Assembly (NCBI GenBank): GCA_031216445.1
Contig: CM062219.1
Span: 1,947,501-2,011,500, forward strand
Source: Lateolabrax maculatus
Lineage: Eukaryota > Chordata > Actinopteri > Acropomatiformes > Lateolabracidae
Length of the DNA stretch: 64,000 nt
Direction: 5' to 3'
How positions within the stretch are numbered: the first letter of the stretch is position 1; each line of letters opens with the position of its first letter. This document shows, piece after piece, positions 62,901 through 64,000 of the stretch. The translations under genes and the position numbers were made by a program. Under the pieces are notes generated by a model. It searched no databases. It had not been told where the DNA came from and saw only the letters and a program-made list of their open reading frames with translations.

Positions 62901-62961
62901 CATCACTGGCATCCAGCTCTTCAATCAGCGTACATTCGATCAGAGACAGCGCTCCTCCTTG
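53974..62961 (-). CDS. rasgrf2: Ras-specific guanine nucleotide-releasing factor 2 (5' end outside window)
   Basis: Calcium/calmodulin-regulated exchange factor with DH-PH (Rac) and REM-CDC25 (Ras) modules, acting at the plasma membrane. Exons in transcript order: 62895-62961, 62667-62803, 62495-62577, 61710-61958, 61423-61515 (possibly optional), 60837-61345, 59334-59459, 59113-59202, 58830-58936, 57751-57863, 56588-56648, 56143-56246, 55646-55730, 55189-55386, 55023-55102, 54822-54939, 54159-54227, 53974-54069. They give about 794 aa, ending LYELSLKIEPRVPPG. The first two exons hold the end of the second PH domain (LAPSRQEKAAW). The REM domain, a Ser/Pro-rich linker and the catalytic CDC25 domain follow. 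The LYELSLKIEPR tail, ALNRSAIYRLKKTWAKV and adjacency to ckmt2 favour rasgrf2 over rasgrf1. Calmodulin-binding IQ and DH exons must lie beyond 64000. Confidence 0.95.
54822..56246 (-). CDS. rasgrf2: rasgrf2 catalytic CDC25 (RasGEF) exons
   Basis: Exons 56143-56246, 55646-55730, 55189-55386, 55023-55102 and 54822-54939 encode the core of the RasGEF domain. It runs from LSAMELAEQITLLDHIVFRS through IPYEEFLGQGW, VADICRCLNNYNGVLEITSA, LNRSAIYRLKKTW, to PPCVPYLGMYLTDLAFIEEG and TPNFTEEGLVNFSKMRM. The helical-hairpin and nucleotide-release residues typical of the family appear intact. The domain finishes in 54159-54227 (ISHIIREIRQFQQAPYRIEH). Confidence 0.94.
55465..55630. repeat. Dispersed repeat family D fragment in rasgrf2
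   Basis: The fragment carries gctaataatcaattaatctg, ataattttttggttaattga, agcatcaaatagtcacattt and ends aaaaaccggaagcattgaaa. It is similar to the ube2l3 intron copy at 37140-37318 (agcaaattctcacatttaat, ctggaagcatcaaatgcttt). Confidence 0.6.
56890..57240. repeat. LINE-tail-like fragment followed by family G repeat, in rasgrf2
   Basis: At 56940-57030, cgttgaggaccccttgaaaa then cgagatgctacatctcaaaa resembles a common fish LINE 3' end (from memory). At 57055-57240, acatttaataaatggtttat onward matches family G at 10615. Together they fill most of the intron between exons 57751-57863 and 56588-56648. Confidence 0.5.
60837..61345 (-). CDS. rasgrf2: rasgrf2 Ser/Pro-rich linker exon
   Basis: The 509-nt exon starts SLELFFATNQGSWGTDPLNN, then KSPRLSRKFSSPPPL, and ends KLRRSIRR. 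It encodes the poorly structured linker between REM and CDC25, which in the family carries PEST-like destruction and CDK5 phosphorylation signals. Four SSPPP motifs, each followed by about 10-18 residues, look like an internally repeated unit. The blocks KSPRLSRKFSSPPP, RTSSPV and GALDLS are conserved with mammals; the middle is not. Confidence 0.92.
61423..61515 (-). CDS. rasgrf2: rasgrf2 93-nt frame-neutral exon (probable, perhaps cassette)
   Basis: On the minus strand, a strong acceptor (cctcctgtcactgccccag) opens a 93-nt frame that ends at donor AA|GTAAAT. The frame encodes IEQHSCDRLSIMSLCPDYSL then KITQLALDQTK. The exon is 31 codons, phase 2 to phase 2. REM exon to SLELFFATNQ joins in frame with or without it (PVR-SLELFF or DQTK-SLELFF). 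I do not recall whether mammalian RASGRF2 has an equivalent exon. Confidence 0.6.
61710..61958 (-). CDS. rasgrf2: rasgrf2 REM (Ras exchanger motif) exon
   Basis: The exon encodes [60 protein letters not shown] and ends KKPFTSIPVR. This is the N-terminal structural module that stabilises the CDC25 helical hairpin. It enters at phase 2 and leaves at phase 2, so both the cassette exon 61423-61515 and exon 60837-61345 can follow in frame. Confidence 0.93.
62015..62092. repeat. Dispersed repeat family F, copy 2
   Basis: The segment ttatattaaacaaacaggag, gaaataatgcatttgttggg, gactattttcagcagcggat parallels 43745-43835. It lies about 60 bp upstream (transcript sense) of the acceptor of the rasgrf2 REM exon, which is close enough to contribute branch-point or pyrimidine-tract sequence. 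Confidence 0.65.
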
Positions 62962-64000
62962 CTGTTAGGGGAGAAGAAAAAGGAGGCTTTGCTTTTTAAC
63001 CTCAAAAGGAAAATGTTTCAGTCCAAAGTTGTCATCAGTGAGATCTTTTTTTTTGGGGGGGGGGATTTCAATGGTCTTTACCCAGCATTCAGTGCTGCTG
63101 TACTTGCACTGTTTTTCGCAGTGATCACCTACTGATCAATCAGCATATCTAGTGTAATCAGATGTTTCCCTTCCCAGCTGTATGTGACACTAAGGCCTTT
63201 AGTTTCAGGAGGTAGAGACGTCGGTTGTCCCTCGATCAGCCATCTCAGCTGCTGATAGTCTGGACCTCGTTACAGTCGAAGGCCCCGATCAGACACACAG
63301 GAGGAAAGGAGGAGGCAAACCCGTGTGGGTACATGAGACCCTCAGAAAGAGGAGAAATCACGGGGGCACTGCCAGCTGGTCATCCGACTGGACAATGGGA
63401 AAGAAATGAACATGACGTCGAGCGCTTTTCTGCTCTGAGTTGAAGTTTTTTTCAACTCAAGGTGTTCAGGACGCTCCTGCAAAAACGCGAGCAAAAAGCT
63501 TCACTCTCGTTGAAAAATATTATAAAAAGCCGCCCATAGCTGCTAACAAGCGCACTGTCTGATTCTTCCGCTTCCAGACAAACAAATATTTGTTTGTTAG
63601 CAAATTCTGACAGGAATCTGAGGAGAAACGCTTGCTCCAGCTTCTTTAAACAGGGAAATGTGGCCACCAAGGCGTCTGAAGAAGTCATTTCAATAAGCAG
63701 CTTACTTAACCGAATCCAACTCCATGTTCATAAATACAACAAGCCTAAATGTGAACTTTGTTATTGATTCTGCCTAATATATTTCACCAGCATGACGGCA
63801 TTAAAAAGCAGAACCAACAGTTACTGAAACATAAAGAAAAAAATAGAAAAAACAGAACACTACTGGACTTTTAATATCCCTGTAGAAACTTGAACATATC
63901 TGATAGGGTTAATACTGTACAATGAGTTTAGAATACTTACTACAACTTGTGATATTGATACAGTATCAGTATTGTTTTTATACAACGTGAGTTCATCCGC
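62962..64000. other. rasgrf2: rasgrf2 intron, no exon seen
   Basis: The sequence upstream of exon 62895-62961 shows no further rasgrf2 exon on the minus strand up to the window edge. The expected preceding segment (PH2 core, CFLFTKHFL-type) was not found. A G run of about 10 (near 63055-63063) and AT-rich sequence are the only features noted. Confidence 0.55.

Overview
This window is vertebrate, almost certainly ray-finned (teleost) fish, nuclear DNA. Genes are split into many short exons with GT/AG introns, the coding sequences match vertebrate families end to end, and introns and spacers are full of short interspersed repeats of the kind common in percomorph fish. Four protein-coding genes can be read from the sequence. 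Exon boundaries below were derived by hand from splice sites and reading phase, and every exon sum divides by three.

Layout. 1-8090: a T/G-rich satellite-like tandem array with no credible gene, containing a perfect-looking 1,490-bp higher-order duplication. 8091-14508: repeat-rich spacer and the probable 3' UTR of zfyve16. 14509-30626 (-): zfyve16 (endofin), 17 coding exons, 1,442 codons, with a GC-rich promoter and non-coding first exon near 34.1-34.4 kb. 35978-39829 (+): a ube2l3-type E2 ubiquitin-conjugating enzyme, 4 exons, 154 aa, divergently oriented from zfyve16. 42920-49029 (-): ckmt2, mitochondrial creatine kinase, 417 aa. 53974-62961 (-): the 3' two thirds of rasgrf2, a Ras/Rac exchange factor; its 5' exons lie beyond the right edge.

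The gene set agrees with the human 5q14 neighbourhood, where RASGRF2 and CKMT2 are adjacent and co-oriented and ZFYVE16 is on the same chromosome arm. The ube2l3-type gene is the odd member. The genes share no single pathway: endofin acts on early endosomes, UBE2L3 charges HECT/RBR ubiquitin ligases, CKMT2 makes phosphocreatine in the mitochondrial intermembrane space, and RASGRF2 couples calcium to Ras.

The most striking feature is in ckmt2. Its 86-nt fifth coding exon is present twice in tandem (45943-46028 and 45623-45708). Both copies are intact, in the same phase and with usable splice sites. They differ at 12 nucleotides, yet their products differ at one residue only (Ser versus Cys at codon 237). 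Including both copies or neither gives an early stop, so the reading frame itself enforces a mutually exclusive choice. Other points of interest are a frame-neutral 93-nt exon in rasgrf2, several foldback and nested repeat elements, and a strong CTCF-like site at the ube2l3 promoter.
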